DNA of 64,000 nucleotides from Furcasterigmium furcatum (Eukaryota > Ascomycota > Sordariomycetes > Glomerellales > Plectosphaerellaceae): positions 3,879,626 to 3,943,625 of the forward strand of contig BCIA01000002.1 of the NCBI GenBank assembly GCA_001599815.1, in the 5' to 3' direction. Position numbers and translations under genes: made by a program. Below, piece after piece: positions 11,077 to 22,394 of the stretch. The notes beneath the pieces were generated by a model. It was not told the origin of the DNA. It saw nothing but the letters and a program-made list of their open reading frames with translations, and made no database searches. The stretch's first letter is position 1; every line of letters begins with the position of its first letter.

Positions 11077-11732
11077 CGTGATAGCTGAAAGCACGAGTCC
11101 TGTGAGGCGTGGAGGCTGGCAAGATTCGGTTGTGTGTAAAGGTTCAAGTCCATGAAAGATGGGCAAAGAGGGTGGAATGAGGATAACTACGACCGTCCAA
11201 GCCCTGATACTTGTAACATCCGGCCATGCGGGTGTTTGGCAAAGAGTTTGCCAAGCTGCGGGTGCCCCATGGGGAACCTCATGTCCATTCCGGGAGTTGG
11301 CGTTCAAGTGGAGCGAGTCAGTCAATAGCTGAACAACAAATGTCCGGTCCGTTTACTTCAAATTATGTCCGGCACTAGAATGATTAGGCTAAGACTTTCG
11401 CCTCGGCCCAAGAGGTAATTACGTCCGATGCTGGTGGGGAGCTACGAAATATATCCGATTCTATACATATGGTTCTAATATGTCCGGACCGGTCGTACAA
11501 TGACGCCCGGAGAAGGTGCAGTGGCCGGGACGCCGTGCAAGATTACCAGAACTGCGTCCACACTTGAGAAATATGGAATCTATCGAATGCCCGGGATCGG
11601 ACCGGGGAAACGGGCTCCAGAACTCTAGGAATTTACTAGAAAACGCCCGTGGAAACGTGAAAGCGATCCGGAGAAGAACCCAGCAACATCCCATCTCATC
11701 ATCGACGACAGTACATCTTCCTATCCATCAAG
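11077..11732. promoter_or_regulatory. Divergent promoter P1 with CGGACCGG repeats
   Basis: Shared upstream region of the sugar transporter (-) and the Gfo/Idh/MocA dehydrogenase (+). It contains three copies of CGGACCGG: 11344-11351 (reverse complement), 11485-11492 and 11598-11605. The middle copy is part of CCGGACCGG (11484-11492), a CCG-N3-CGG arrangement of the kind bound by dimeric Zn2Cys6 regulators. Further TCCGG or TCCGA half-sites lie at about 11366-11372, 11423-11427 and 11454-11458. The density of half-sites is clear from the sequence; their function is inferred. Confidence 0.5.
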
Positions 11733-13001
11733 ATGACCGCCCAACCCCGCCTCAAGATCGCCCTTATCGGCCTCGGCCGCCTAGGCGCCATCCGTGCCCG
11801 AATCCTTGCCTTCCAGCAGCCTCGCATTGAGCTCGTGGCCGCGTGCGACACGAAGCCCGGCAGCGACAAGTGGGTGACCGAGAACCTGCCGCCCTCCGTC
11901 AAGTACTATTCGGACCCCGAAGAATGCATGAGAAACAGCGGTGCGCAGGCCGTCCTCATCTCCACCGCGACGGCAACACATGCCCCGTTGATCTGCCAGG
12001 CGCTTGACTTGGATCTGGTGAGTGCTGTCCGCCGTTGCCCCTCGAATGCGTCGAGCCCAAACTGACAGGATCCCAGCACGTAATGTGCGAGAAGCCAATC
12101 TCGGTAGATGTCATCACCACTCAGGAGGTTCTGGCCAAGGCCAGCTCGAAGCCTCACCTCAAGTTCCTGATTCCTTTCTGCAGGCGATGTAAGTACAGTA
12201 ATACGAGTGACCGAACGACTCTGACCGGCCTGTAGACGACGAATCGTACCGCGCGGCAAAGAAGATGGCTGAGGACGGCTCGCTGGGCGAGATCCACGCT
12301 GTTGAGACGACGTGCCTGGATCAGCAGGACCCTACCGGGTTCTTCGTTACGTTCTCCGCGCAGTCCGGGGGCATTTTCGTTGATATGGGTGTTCATGATG
12401 TAGGTTGCGCTCCTCCGGTCTATACATGAGGCAGCTTCACTGACAATGTCACGATTCGCAGATCGATATTGGCCGATACTATCTCGACGTCAAGTCGGGC
12501 CTCACAAACCCCAAGAAGCAAGTCAACAGGGTCATTGCCATGGGACAGCAGGCCGTCTACGGTGACCTCAAGAAGTACGGGGACTGCGACAACGGATGGG
12601 CCATGATCGAGTTCGCCAACGGGAAGGTCCTGACCTCCCACCTCGGCCGTACCCTGACCAACGGCTTCGAGAGCTGCACGCGCGTCTGCGGCACCAAGGC
12701 ACACTCGGTTGTCAACGGCAACTCGACGATCAACCGCGTCGAGGTCCGCGACGCGCATGGCGTGCGTACAGCCACCACCCCCGACGCCTTTGTGCTCTAC
12801 GACAAGTCCTTCCTCAACGACCTTGCCGAGTTTGCTACGGCTGTTCTGGACAACAAGACCCTCACCTGCGCACCCGATGATGCATACGAGGCGGCAAAGA
12901 TCGCCACCGCTTTGCAGTACTCGTTCCGCAACGGCGTGCCGGTCTATTTCGACGACGAGGGCCTCCCCATCATGGAAAAGGTCAAGGCAAACGGCCACTA
13001 A
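11733..13001 (+). CDS. Gfo/Idh/MocA oxidoreductase (inositol 2-dehydrogenase-like)
   Basis: Four exons, 11733-12017, 12077-12188, 12236-12399 and 12462-13001, with introns of 59, 47 and 62 bp, encode 366 residues. The N-terminal Rossmann fold shows ALIGLGRLGAIRA (GxGxxG), then VAACD, a conserved sheet-helix up to STATATHAPL, and the family EKP motif in HVMCEKPIS. The catalytic region is GGIFVDMGVHDIDIGRYYL (about residues 176-194), matching the GGG-x-(I/L)-x-D-x-(G/A)-x-H-D-x-D pattern of inositol and sugar dehydrogenases. It should use NAD(P)+ to oxidise a cyclic polyol or aldose to a ketone or lactone. No signal peptide is present, so it is cytosolic. Divergence from a sugar transporter and proximity to a lactonase (20772) support sugar or inositol catabolism. 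Confidence 0.9.
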
Positions 13002-13099
13002 AGAGTTTAGATAAAGGCAGTCAATGAACTAGATCGATTCAAGTAGCTACTATTGCGTCCATCTCCAGCGCCTGTGCGTGGAACCCCTCAAGCCCGTCC

Positions 13100-16000
13100 T
13101 TATCTGGGATCAGGGGCTTCATCCCACCACGCGCTTCTGTTTATCATCGAAAGCTGAAGAGTAACTCGATTAGTTGAATGATGCGCCCCGTCGAGGCTCC
13201 TCTACTCACATTTGGATTCTCGCTAGCAAGTCCGAATATATCTTGTAGAAGCATTGGATCCCAAAACTCGCGTAGCTAGGAAGGCACATTAGCTCTGGTT
13301 ATTGCACTTGCGCGTGCGTTTATTCTCAGTCTCACCAGATCGTTTGTGGAGTCTAGAGAAGGCCCTGGGAGGGCCGCGCTTGGCAAGGCCATGTCCATAA
13401 GCCCAAGCTGATCACCAGGCTGACTTTCGTCGAGCGGCAGACTCCCAAACTCTGTGGCTTGAGAGTCGGTGGGGGTTTCAACAAGACGGATTGTCCGTAT
13501 GGTTTTCCGACGGCCCTGGCCAGCCCGCTCGATGAGCCTGGTGCGCCAACCGAGGAGCTCTACATCCTCGTCCTGCTCTTGATGTTCGTCCCCATTGTTG
13601 CTTTGGCGCTCTGCATCGCCATGTCTCTGAGCGTGCCCTATCTCCATGTTGGACGCCTCGGATATCTTGGACATAACTCGGGTACGCAGATTGGACAACC
13701 ACTGCAGATTACTCTTGTAGCGGGGAGTACGGGCGCCGTGTTGGATCAGCGAGGTGAACAGGTGGATGGCAGCGTTGATTTGTGTGAGGACGTAGCTCGC
13801 CATGACATTACCCGGATCTCGCAGCACCAGCGTGCCAAGGCATAGGGCCGAGTTGAATACGTGATACTACGCAGGGTCGTCAGGTTTTGCGGGACTGAAG
13901 CACTGAGGGACCAGCTATCCTTACCCATAGATTCCACTGCCTGGTGCTGACAGCGGGAAAGCGGGCGTGGATATCAGTGGTAATGCCAATGATCATCTTG
14001 AAGAAGTCAGTTCATGGACTTCGTGGCTGACACTCTCCCGCTGGCAGTTCTTACCCCGCAACGTTCTATCACAGTATAGAACGAAGGCTTGTACACAGAA
14101 TCTACGCTGTCGACGTCGTAAAGTGCTTTGGCATAGTAGGGCCTGTGCAGGTTGATGATTGTCTCTGCGACGTTCAGCGCAAGATTAGTTTGCTGTTCGA
14201 CGGTGATTAGCTTCGGAAGCTCGCCGACTTGCAGGGAATGGAGGGCTCAACGGACTTGGAACGACACGGCTAGTGACCTCCGAGACGGCTCCGGAGATGC
14301 ATCGACCGCCGCTTGGACCTGAGGGTAGCGTGATGGCGTGGCCAAAAGCGCTGCTCGACAGCGAAGTGAAAAGGGAATATTGTTTTCAAATTCACGGCTG
14401 TTCTGTGTTAGAGATAGTAAGTACGGTTGCAATGCATGCAGCACGTACAGTTTGTGGTCCAAGATGGTGACGTCGGAATACCCTGGTTTCCGCACCTTCA
14501 TCGCCATGTTGAGAATCTCCGCTGACAGCTGGGACAGCTCGAACCGCAGTATGTAGTAACTCTTTTCGCCGTCCGGCAGGGGCGTTTCAGAGGGGAATGC
14601 CGTGTCGCAGTGCTCGGGATTGATGGCCGACCTGTCATCTTCAGCTGTGTTCAACCGTCCTATGATTCTGTGGACTCACGGTCTCGAGAAGCAATGCGCC
14701 TGGAAAATGTCGGCAGAGTGGCATTCCCAGAATACCTTGCGCCTCTCCTCGGCCACATCCTGGGGTAGGTTCCAACGGTCGCCGTCGCGATGCATGCCCA
14801 TCTGTTCACCGAGTCAACGTTGGCCAGGACCGATATCCACTGAATGCTTACTGCCTGCATCAACCGCATGACCAGACCGAACAACGGCCAGGCGTTATCG
14901 CCATGCCGGCCTTTGTCCAGCTGTCTGGGGATGAATGTTAGCGATACTTAAAGGTCAGGGATACGGCATTCGAAGGAGGTACGGACAGGTGCAGATGGGC
15001 CATCAGGTGCTAAGTTGTCAGTATTGAACCGGAGCCAAAGGAATTCATGTTGGAAACTCACCAACGTCTGAAGCCCAGCGAGGGTATTATTAGACAGGAA
15101 CTCGCCCTTCACCATGGCTCGTTCAGAAAGATGTAGCCATTCTTCGGCAGACGGATCGCAGTTGGGCATCTCGATATTAAACATGGTTCCCTTGGCCATG
15201 ATGATGAAGACAAGGGCGATCTCCTGCGGGTTGGCAGGAGAGGAGGAGGAATTATTTGCCGCGCACTTGTAAACCCGATCAAAAGTCTTTTCGAATATGT
15301 GTTTTGGGGCGACATCATAGCTGTAGCCTGTCAGCCGATCCGGTCTGCAACATCGTTTCGAGAGAAGTAGCACTCACTGCCAAGCGCAATAGCGATAGTA
15401 TGATTCGACAAGTGTCCACGCCTCTTCTCGTGGGGGCAGGCATGATAACAGATCTCGGGTACTGATGTGAGCTGGGGAGGCGTTGAAGGGAAATCCAACG
15501 GGGGACGTATATGATGACGCAAAGTTATGGTGAGAGGGTAGTGCCGTGTCGTGGGGAGCTTCTGGAGATGGTGCCCTCGTCATCAAAGGAGTGTCTGGTG
15601 CATCTTGTGTTTCCGACTGCCATGCATTAATGGACTAGGTACCTCCCAAGATGGACAGATATATGGCGTACCTCTTTCAACCATTCGCTTCCTGCGGTAG
15701 GGCCCAAGTACTTGGACCGACCTCGTTTGCTCAGTATCAAGGTGCCATAGGAGCCGCTATGCAGGTCATCGTCCAAGGATGACCGGCCGGGACGGTTTGA
15801 GCCGCCGTCAGCCGTGGGAGGGCTGTACACGGGTTCACCCGTACCGCGAGGGAGGAGCGTTGAAGGAAGGGTGTCTGGGGAAGGTCCTTGGACAGCGTAT
15901 GGCTCGAGGGCTTGGGCAAGAAGTGTCAGGGGATTCTGCTGGACCGATGGAGTGGCCTGAGTGCTTTCGAAACCGGAATGTTGCGGGCCAGGTTGAACTT

Positions 16001-16415
16001 CAGCGGGATCCTGCTGGCCACCGCCGAACTCGCCAGGCTCGCCAGAATCTCGGATCTGGTCAGACCGTTCTCTGCTGTTTGTGCTTGCGCCGCTGCAGAA
16101 CTCTACCCGACTACGTCGCACGCAGTTGGAGCATGGCACTGAAACACATTCTCAGCTCCTGGGCGATCGGAGAACGGGGGTACGATAAGGTCTTCCTACC
16201 TTGTCGGTCACATTTCATCTTCAGCCTGCGGCATTCTGATACATGCAAGCCCAAGATTAGCTCATACACCTCAATCTATCGTCCTCCTGACCCTCTCGAT
16301 GCTTGGACCTACCTCCACAGCTGTAACATGGTCTCTGCTTCCGTTGCTTGCGGGGCCTCGAGTACTCGTCAGTACCCTCGTCAGGCGCATCATCGCTGCT
16401 GCGAAGGCGATGCAT
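13100..16415 (-). CDS. Zn2Cys6 fungal transcription factor, many introns
   Basis: A binuclear zinc cluster assembles across the first three exons (16415-16313, 16235-16200, from 16138): RPCYSCGECRRLKMKC, then DRQVPCSNC and VRRSRVEFC, giving C-x2-C-x6-C-x5-C-x2-C-x8-C. Further exons resolved are 16138-15672, 15616-15378, 15320-15062, 15009-14987, 14924-14852, 14801-14680 and 14631-14449, then one from 14397. They carry the fungal transcription factor regulatory domain: LLSCLPPREEAWTLVESYY, LHLMAHLHLQLDKGRHG, and WNLPQDVAEERRKVFWECHS. Downstream exons contain VEQQTNLALNVAETIINLHR and a tail ending WWDEAPDPR. The junction near 14200-14270 is ambiguous. The total is roughly 830-850 residues. It is divergent from the FMO gene (368 bp) and is the obvious candidate regulator of the 9.4-22.1 kb block; this is inference. 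Confidence 0.85.
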
Positions 16416-16783
16416 AGCTTTGTCCGATGGGTCAATTCATCCGGGCTTGTCAGTGTTCACCGGCAGGGCGTCCGCGTGGTATGCGAGGTGAGGGGGACCG
16501 GAGATGTGAAAGGTTCACTTGTCCGAGTCGGAGAAGACTTGAGCTGTGGGGACCATCGGCTTTATTAAGTCCTGGGTGATGTCACGGTTCAAAAGTCCGG
16601 GCCGGCCTGATTATCCCCGATCCGGCACTCAGCAGCTGCCCCCGAGTCAGCCATGGACCACCGGACCTCGCCAGATCGGAGGACTGGCGGACATCAGCAG
16701 TTGATCAATATATGCCGAGTTGACGCGCCCGCTATGAATTCCATTCCAGCTTCATCACACTGCTCGGATTCTTCACAGCAGCC
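16416..16783. promoter_or_regulatory. Divergent promoter P2 with CCG-N3-CGG sites and GATTATCCCC
   Basis: Region between the zinc-cluster regulator (-) and the monooxygenase (+). Two CCG-N3-CGG sites are visible: CCGAGTCGG at 16523-16531, inside the near-palindrome TCCGAGTCGGA, and CCGGGCCGG at 16597-16605. The second is followed by GATTATCCCC (16609-16618). CGGACCTCG lies at about 16662-16670. The same GATTATCCCC follows a CCGG-rich stretch in promoter P3. Function is inferred. Confidence 0.45.
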
Positions 16784-18840
16784 ATGGCCGTTCACACGAG
16801 TTCATACGAGTCGGCAACCGACAACATGGTCGACATTGACCGCTTGAAGAGCAGGGCTGGAGTGAGCCAGGTTAAGGAGGTTGAGCCCGAGGAGAAGCCG
16901 CCAGTCGCCGATGACTACATGTACGACTTCAAGTACAACCATGCCCTTCCCACCTCTGATGTTCTCAGCATTGAGATTCCCGCCGACTGCGATGCTCAGA
17001 GGGAAGCCGAGGGCATTGTAGGGCGCCTCTCCGAGGCGACAGCCCAAGGTGATGCGCAGGGTTTCACCGATCTGTTCCTTGAGTCTGGTGAGTTCTGGTG
17101 TCTTCTGGGTCTTCACACCGACACCTACTTACGACCAACCAAGGCGTCTGGCGAGACAAGCTCTCCTTCACCTGGGACTACCGCACCTTCAACTTCAGGC
17201 CGGCCATTCTCCAGGCCGCCACAGACCTGTTCCCGACCACCCAGGCGACCAATTTCAAGTTCCTGACACCCGCACCCAAGATCGACCGCCCTTTCCCCGA
17301 CTACGCCCAGCTACAGTTCGTGGTGTCATTTGAGACGCAGGTCGTCATCGCGTCAGCTGTCATCAACGCTGTTCTCACCAAGACTGGCTGGAAGATCTAC
17401 ACCATGCACACCGCCGCCGAGAAACTGAAGGCCTTCCCTGAAGTGGCCCCCGCAGATGGCCACATGGAGGGCGCCATCAGCTGGGAGAAGCAGAGAGCTA
17501 AGGATGTCGACGCTGCCGACCCAGAGATTTTGATTATTGGCGGAGGCCAAAAGTGAGTGTCATCAACAAGCCCTGAGCCCGTTGAGAGAAGCTAACACGC
17601 CAGCAGTGGACTGGCACTGGCTGCCCGGTGCAAGGCCATGGGCATGGAAAACCTTGTCATTGAGCGCAGCGAGGAGATCGGAGATGTCTGGAAGAAGCGC
17701 TACGAGTACCTCTCGCTCCATTTCCCTCACTGGGCGGACGACCTGCCCTACTTCCCGTATCCCAAGCACTGGCCCACGTACACTCCCGCCCAGAAGCAGG
17801 GCGTCTATATGGAGTGGTACGCGTCGGCTCTTGAGCTCAATGTCTGGACCAAGTCGTCCGTCGTCAAGGCCGAGCAAGATGACCAAGGCAACTGGACGGT
17901 AACAATCAACAAGGGGGGAAAGGAGACCCGGACGCTGCACCCCAAGCAGGTCGTCATGGCCACGTCCCTCTGCGGCAACCCCATGCTGCCCGCGATCCCA
18001 GGCATGGACACCTTCAAGGGTGGTGTCATCCGCCACTCAACCTGGCACGACAGCTCTCGCGATTTTGTAGGCAAGAAGGTCTGCGTCGTTGGCACCTCAT
18101 CCTCCGGCTTCGACACTGCCTTTGACTGCTCACGCCGTGGCATCGATGTCACCCTTCTCCAGCGGTCCCCGACTTACATCATGTCCCTTACCCACTCAGT
18201 CCCCCGCATAATCGGCAACTACGCCCCTGATGCCGACCTGAACCGCCCCGATCTTGAGGTGCGGGACCGCCTGTTCTTCGCCACTCCCACCGGACCCGGC
18301 GAGGAGCTCTCCAGACGCAATGCCAAGGTCCTCGAGGATCTCGACCGGCCTCTGCTCAGGGCCCTCAACGCCCGCGGTCTCCGAACGTGGCGTGGCCAGC
18401 GCGGCACCGGCGGAGCGACCCTGGGCCAGACTCGCAATGGCGGCTTCTATTTTGATGCCGGGGCCTGCGAGCACATCATCAACGGCAAGATCAAGGTCGA
18501 GCCCGGGTACATCGAGAGCTTCACTGAGGACAAGGTGATCCTGAGCGGCGGCCGCGAGCGCGAGTTCGATCTGGTTGTCTTCGCCACTGGCTTCACCAAC
18601 ACCATCGACTCTGTCCGGTCGACTCTTGGAGACAAGATCGCCGACAAGTGTGGCCCCATCTGGGGCATTGATGAGGAGGGCGAGTTTAAGACTGCCTATA
18701 GAGAAACGGGCGTTCCCAACCTTTGGATCTTCGTCGGCTACCTCCCCTACACCCGGTACCACTCCAAGCTGCTCGCATTGCGCTTGAAGGCTCTGAAGGA
18801 AGGTGTTTCTCCCCCTCCTTATACAAAGGCTTCGGCATGA
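16784..18840 (+). CDS. NTF2-domain plus flavin-containing monooxygenase
   Basis: Three exons, 16784-17087, 17144-17552 and 17604-18840, with introns of 56 and 51 bp, encode 649 residues. The first 190 or so residues form an NTF2/SnoaL-like domain (GRLSEATAQGDAQGFTDLF, VWRDKLSFTWDYRTF). The rest is an FMO/Baeyer-Villiger type flavoprotein: FAD motif EILIIGGGQNSGL, a stretch WKKRYEYLSLHFPHWADDLP, the FxGxxxHxxxW fingerprint as FKGGVIRHSTWHD, a second dinucleotide motif KVCVVGTSSSGFD for NADPH, and the C-terminal ATG motif VVFATGFTNT. It should insert one oxygen atom from O2 into a small substrate in the cytosol. NTF2-FMO fusions are common in ascomycetes. Divergence from the zinc-cluster regulator suggests co-regulation. 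Confidence 0.9.
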
Positions 18841-19197
18841 GTAGAACATAGGGGATTAGATATATTACTAGATTCTAATTGAATTGACCAATGCTCAAAA
18901 TGTTAAAGACTGCCATTCGAGTTGATGTCCCCCCTTGTTGCCTATTATGATGATTGGAGTGTAAATTTATCTCCCCTCTCTGAAGAAATCACGTAGGTTT
19001 CTTTTCATTACTACCACAACTCTATTACTTCTTGCCTTCGGACACCAGCTGGTCCAGACAACGAGGCTCGGCAGGAGTTTAGCCACCCTCAACAATCGCC
19101 TTTCAGGAACACGGAAACGTTTCACATATCCAAAGTGGACTTCTATTTTATTTATTCTACTTTCAACTGTCTTTGTAGCACTAACTAAAGCTTGCGA
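18841..19197. other. Convergent intergenic region, AT-rich
   Basis: Tail-to-tail gap between the FMO (+) and the aldo-keto reductase (-). It is AT-rich with several AATAAA-like and TATTTTATTTATT stretches (about 19143-19160), as expected for two fungal 3' UTRs. No gene was seen. Confidence 0.5.
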
Positions 19198-20422
19198 TTA
19201 ATCCGACTTGACAGGACCATACCAATCAGCGAAGCCGAGATCGAAACCCCACAGAGGCGTGTTGATACGCTTAGCCTTGCCGTTGGATGCCATGGCGTCG
19301 AGCTCATCGAGATCTTCCTTCGAGAGCGGGATTACGGTCTTGTTGGCCGAGATGCGCTTCTCGCTGACGGACTTGGGAAGAACCACGACGCCCTTATTAA
19401 CGTGGTAGCTGATGAGGACTGTGGCGGGCGAGACCCCGTTCTTCTCGGCAATGCGTTGGATATCGGAGTCAGACATGATGGGGGCACCTGTCAGGATTTA
19501 TTCGTGTCAGCAATAGTCAAGTTGGGATGTCACGCAAGGCTAGAAGCTCACCAGTTGAGCCGAGAGGCGAGTAGGCCTCGAGCAGGATCCCGAGCTTGTC
19601 GCAGTACTCTCGCAGCTCGTGTTGAGGCAAGAAGGGGTGTAGCTCGACTTGGTTGACACTGGGCACGACCGTCCATGTCTTTCGAAGCTCCTCAAGGTAG
19701 GGCACAGACCAGTTAGCTACGCCGATGGCCTTGACCTTGCCGGACTTGTAGACTTCTTCCATCTGGCGCCACGTCTCGCTCTGGTCCCACGAGCGATCGA
19801 TGGAGCGTGTTCCATCAGGGTTGACGGGGAGTAGCTGGCTAGTCTCATTCTACGACGAGTCAGAATCCAAACAGGGTTGACAGACCACCAGAGGAAGCGT
19901 GACTTACGGGAACCAGTCGAACGGGCCAGTGAATCAGCTGGTAGGAATTCTGTCAGTACGAAAACTTGCTACGGGACAAATCAGACTGGCATCGGCGTAC
20001 ATAGAGATCAAGGTAGTCCACACCCAAATCGTCAAGGGTTTTCTGCAGGCCTTCCTTGACGTTGGGTTGATGGGTGTTCCAAAGCTTGCTCGTGAGGAAT
20101 ATGTCCTCACGAGGCACTCCGCTGTCTTTGATGCCGAGACCAACTTCGTTCTCGTTTCCGTAGATCCTAAAAATACTAGTGAGAAGGATGCAATTGCTGC
20201 TCGGGTCTGTATGTGCTCACAATGCCGCGTCGATATGGCGATATCCATCCTTGAGAGCGAATGCCACAGCATTTCGAACCTCGCCGGGCTTGGATTGCCA
20301 GGTTCCTTCATATCGTCAACACTGAATTCCTCGACTTTGCTGTGAATGAGACTGGACTTGCCGAGGCCGACAGCGGGAATTTTGGCTCCCGTGTTGAGGA
20401 GGAAGTGTGTCTCTGGAGCCAT
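19198..20422 (-). CDS. Aldo-keto reductase with a GC-AG first intron
   Basis: Six minus-strand exons (20422-20362, 20305-20221, 20166-20001, 19937-19908, 19849-19552, 19487-19198) give 309 residues. The catalytic tetrad is visible: Asp in YRHIDAA, Tyr in LIYGNENEVG, Lys in FLTSKLW, and His in LIHWPVRLVP. Other AKR landmarks are GVANWS, VNQVELHPFLPQ and YSPLGSTG. The NADPH-binding end reads VVVLPKSVSEKRI. The first intron starts with GC instead of GT (donor GCAAGT, acceptor GAAG); only this splice gives the conserved GLGTWQSKPGEV. The enzyme should reduce an aldehyde or ketone, or oxidise an alcohol, in the cytosol. It is divergent from the lactonase at 20772, with a 349-bp shared promoter. 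Confidence 0.9.
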
Positions 20423-20771
20423 GATTGTTCGTGAATACTGGTAGGGTAAGGTCGTTTGCTCCTCAGTTGGATGGTAGAACAAAGTCAAAGAGACCGTGAA
20501 GGAGATCCCACCAGCACGTCCATTAAGGGGCAGGGGACTCGGACGGGGCAGATCTCCGATCGGACCGGACATTTTTCTCTTTCACCCGACAGGCCCGGCC
20601 GGCTGGGCGATTATCCCCGGTGTGGGTACTCATCGGGATGTCAAGTCCGGCCGAGTCAACCCATTGAATATCACCGCGCACAGCTTTGACAGCTTACAAG
20701 CTTCCGTCCGCACCGAGAACCAAGGTCCCTCAAGTCTCGCATCGATCAAATCCGCTGGCTTTCGGGAAATC
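20423..20771. promoter_or_regulatory. Divergent promoter P3 with CGGACCGG, palindrome and GATTATCCCC
   Basis: Region between the aldo-keto reductase (-) and the lactonase (+). It holds the perfect palindrome TCCGATCGGA (20555-20564), overlapping CGGACCGG (20561-20568), the 8-mer repeated in promoter P1. A CCGGCCGG (20595-20602) is followed by GATTATCCCC (20609-20618), identical to the element in P2. TCCGGCCG lies at about 20646-20653. Regulatory use is inferred. Confidence 0.5.
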
Positions 20772-22095
20772 ATGGCACGGAAGCTCCTGTTGTCGGGTGA
20801 TCGGTCCGACTTCACCACCTTGTCCTTTGATCCGGAGAAGAGGACTCTGAGTGTTATCGCCAACTATTCTGGGCCCTACAATGTCTCCTGGGTTGAGCCT
20901 TCGTCTTCTGATGGAGACATTGACCGTTTGATTGGGCTGTCCGAGGGTGCAGACTCCGGCCTTGTGTTCACCTTCGAGATCGACCATGCGCAAAGTACTT
21001 GCGAGATAACTGGCCAGGAGCCAAGTCTGGGAGCTCCTGCCCACTGTAAGAGACCTATATCTTTGCTCATCATGATTTCAAGTGTTGCCACTCACAGGTT
21101 CGGAACAGTTATCACGCTGCATGACGGCTCTGCACTGGCGCTGGCGACTGTAAGTGCCGAGACAGAACGGGACGGGATCTGGTGTTCTGTACTGACAAAA
21201 GACAGTATCTTGGCGGTTCTATTGCTCTCTACCCCATCTCATTCTCTGAAGAATTGGGCTTACTTCTTCAAAACGCTCCTCGCACTGAGTTTCTGCCCGA
21301 GTTCCCTTACAAATCAGCAGGGCACGGCCCCGTCGAAGGGCGACAACGGCAATGCCATGTGCATCAAATCCTCGAATCCAAGAGAGGACTACTATATGCT
21401 CCTGACTTGGGGTCTGACCGTGTCTGGATCTTTCGTCGTGACCAGATGAATCTGGAAGTGTGTGGCTGGCTCCAGTGCCCGCCGGGGACCGGTGCTCGAC
21501 ACGCCGTCCTCGCTCCCGATGGTTTGTTTCTCACACCTGTCTCCGAACGGTTTAACTAATTCGGACAGAAAAATTAATGTACGTCCTGGGAGAACTATCG
21601 CACAATGTCCTTGCTTTCGACTTGTCGAATAGCCCCGCCGAGAACATGAATCCCATACACCAGTTTACCACCAACATCATCCCGCCGAACGTTCATCCAG
21701 ACCATCAATTCATGATGGACTCTGCCGAACTCTGCCATCACCCGGTTATCCCGAATGTTCTGTACGCGAGCAACAGGTGGGAGAGGCACATCGCGGGGCG
21801 TCAACCTCACCTGCAGAACGTCCCCAAAGCATTGCCCCCCGGAGATGCAATCGCCATCCTAGTTCTTTCGGATGATGGTAAAGAAGTGCAACATATCAAG
21901 CACATCCGAACCAATGTCGACACTATCCGGGGCATGCGTTTCAGCGACGAAGGCGACTACCTTGTGGTTGGGGGACAGGAGGGCGGCGGTGTTGAGATCT
22001 ATGAGGTTGCTGGGGAGAGATGCGACGAACTGACTCTCGTAGCCAGCTTAAACGAGGGCTTGGAGAGCGGCATCAAGCACGCAGTCTGGCTATAG
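20772..22095 (+). CDS. Lactonase-family (6-phosphogluconolactonase/YbhE-like) beta-propeller protein
   Basis: Four exons, 20772-21045, 21109-21149, 21206-21521 and 21569-22095, with introns of 63, 56 and 47 bp, encode 385 residues. The frame of the first two junctions was fixed by protein sense: splicing at GGAACAG (ending 21108) yields GAPAHFITLHDGSALALA, continuing TYLGGSIALYPIS. Other propeller-blade phrases are RGLLYAPDLGSDRVWIF, ARHAVLAPDEKLMYVLGELS and HPVIPNVLYASNRWE. This is the lactonase / carboxy-muconate cyclase group (PF10282), which hydrolyses or cyclises sugar or muconate lactones in the cytosol. Next to a Gfo/Idh/MocA dehydrogenase cluster, hydrolysis of a sugar lactone is the likely job. 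It is divergent from the aldo-keto reductase. Confidence 0.87.
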
Positions 22096-22394
22096 AGAGC
22101 GCCCGATTCATGTAATGGGTGAGGGGTGGTCACAGATCTACGCGTGGGAAAGGGGTCAGCGCACCGAGAGGCTGGCCAGTGGATGTTGCAGCTTCAAGGC
22201 CACGATGATATGTGCATTTATTTTTATTGCAGTATGTACATCCAGAACAGCAAAGATGGCTTCTGGTTCATCAATTGACAGGTACAGGAAAGAATAAAAT
22301 GCCAGCATTCGGTCTCTCAGAGACTAAGTGGCAGGGAACCCGAATCCTCCTCGATTCAAGTGGACGTCAGTTGAACCACAGGTGCGGAACCCTC

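Noticed and set aside
21046..21205. Frameshift in the lactonase gene
   Set aside because: Using the acceptor at 21108 instead of the nearer CACAG at 21097 restores the frame and a conserved sequence.
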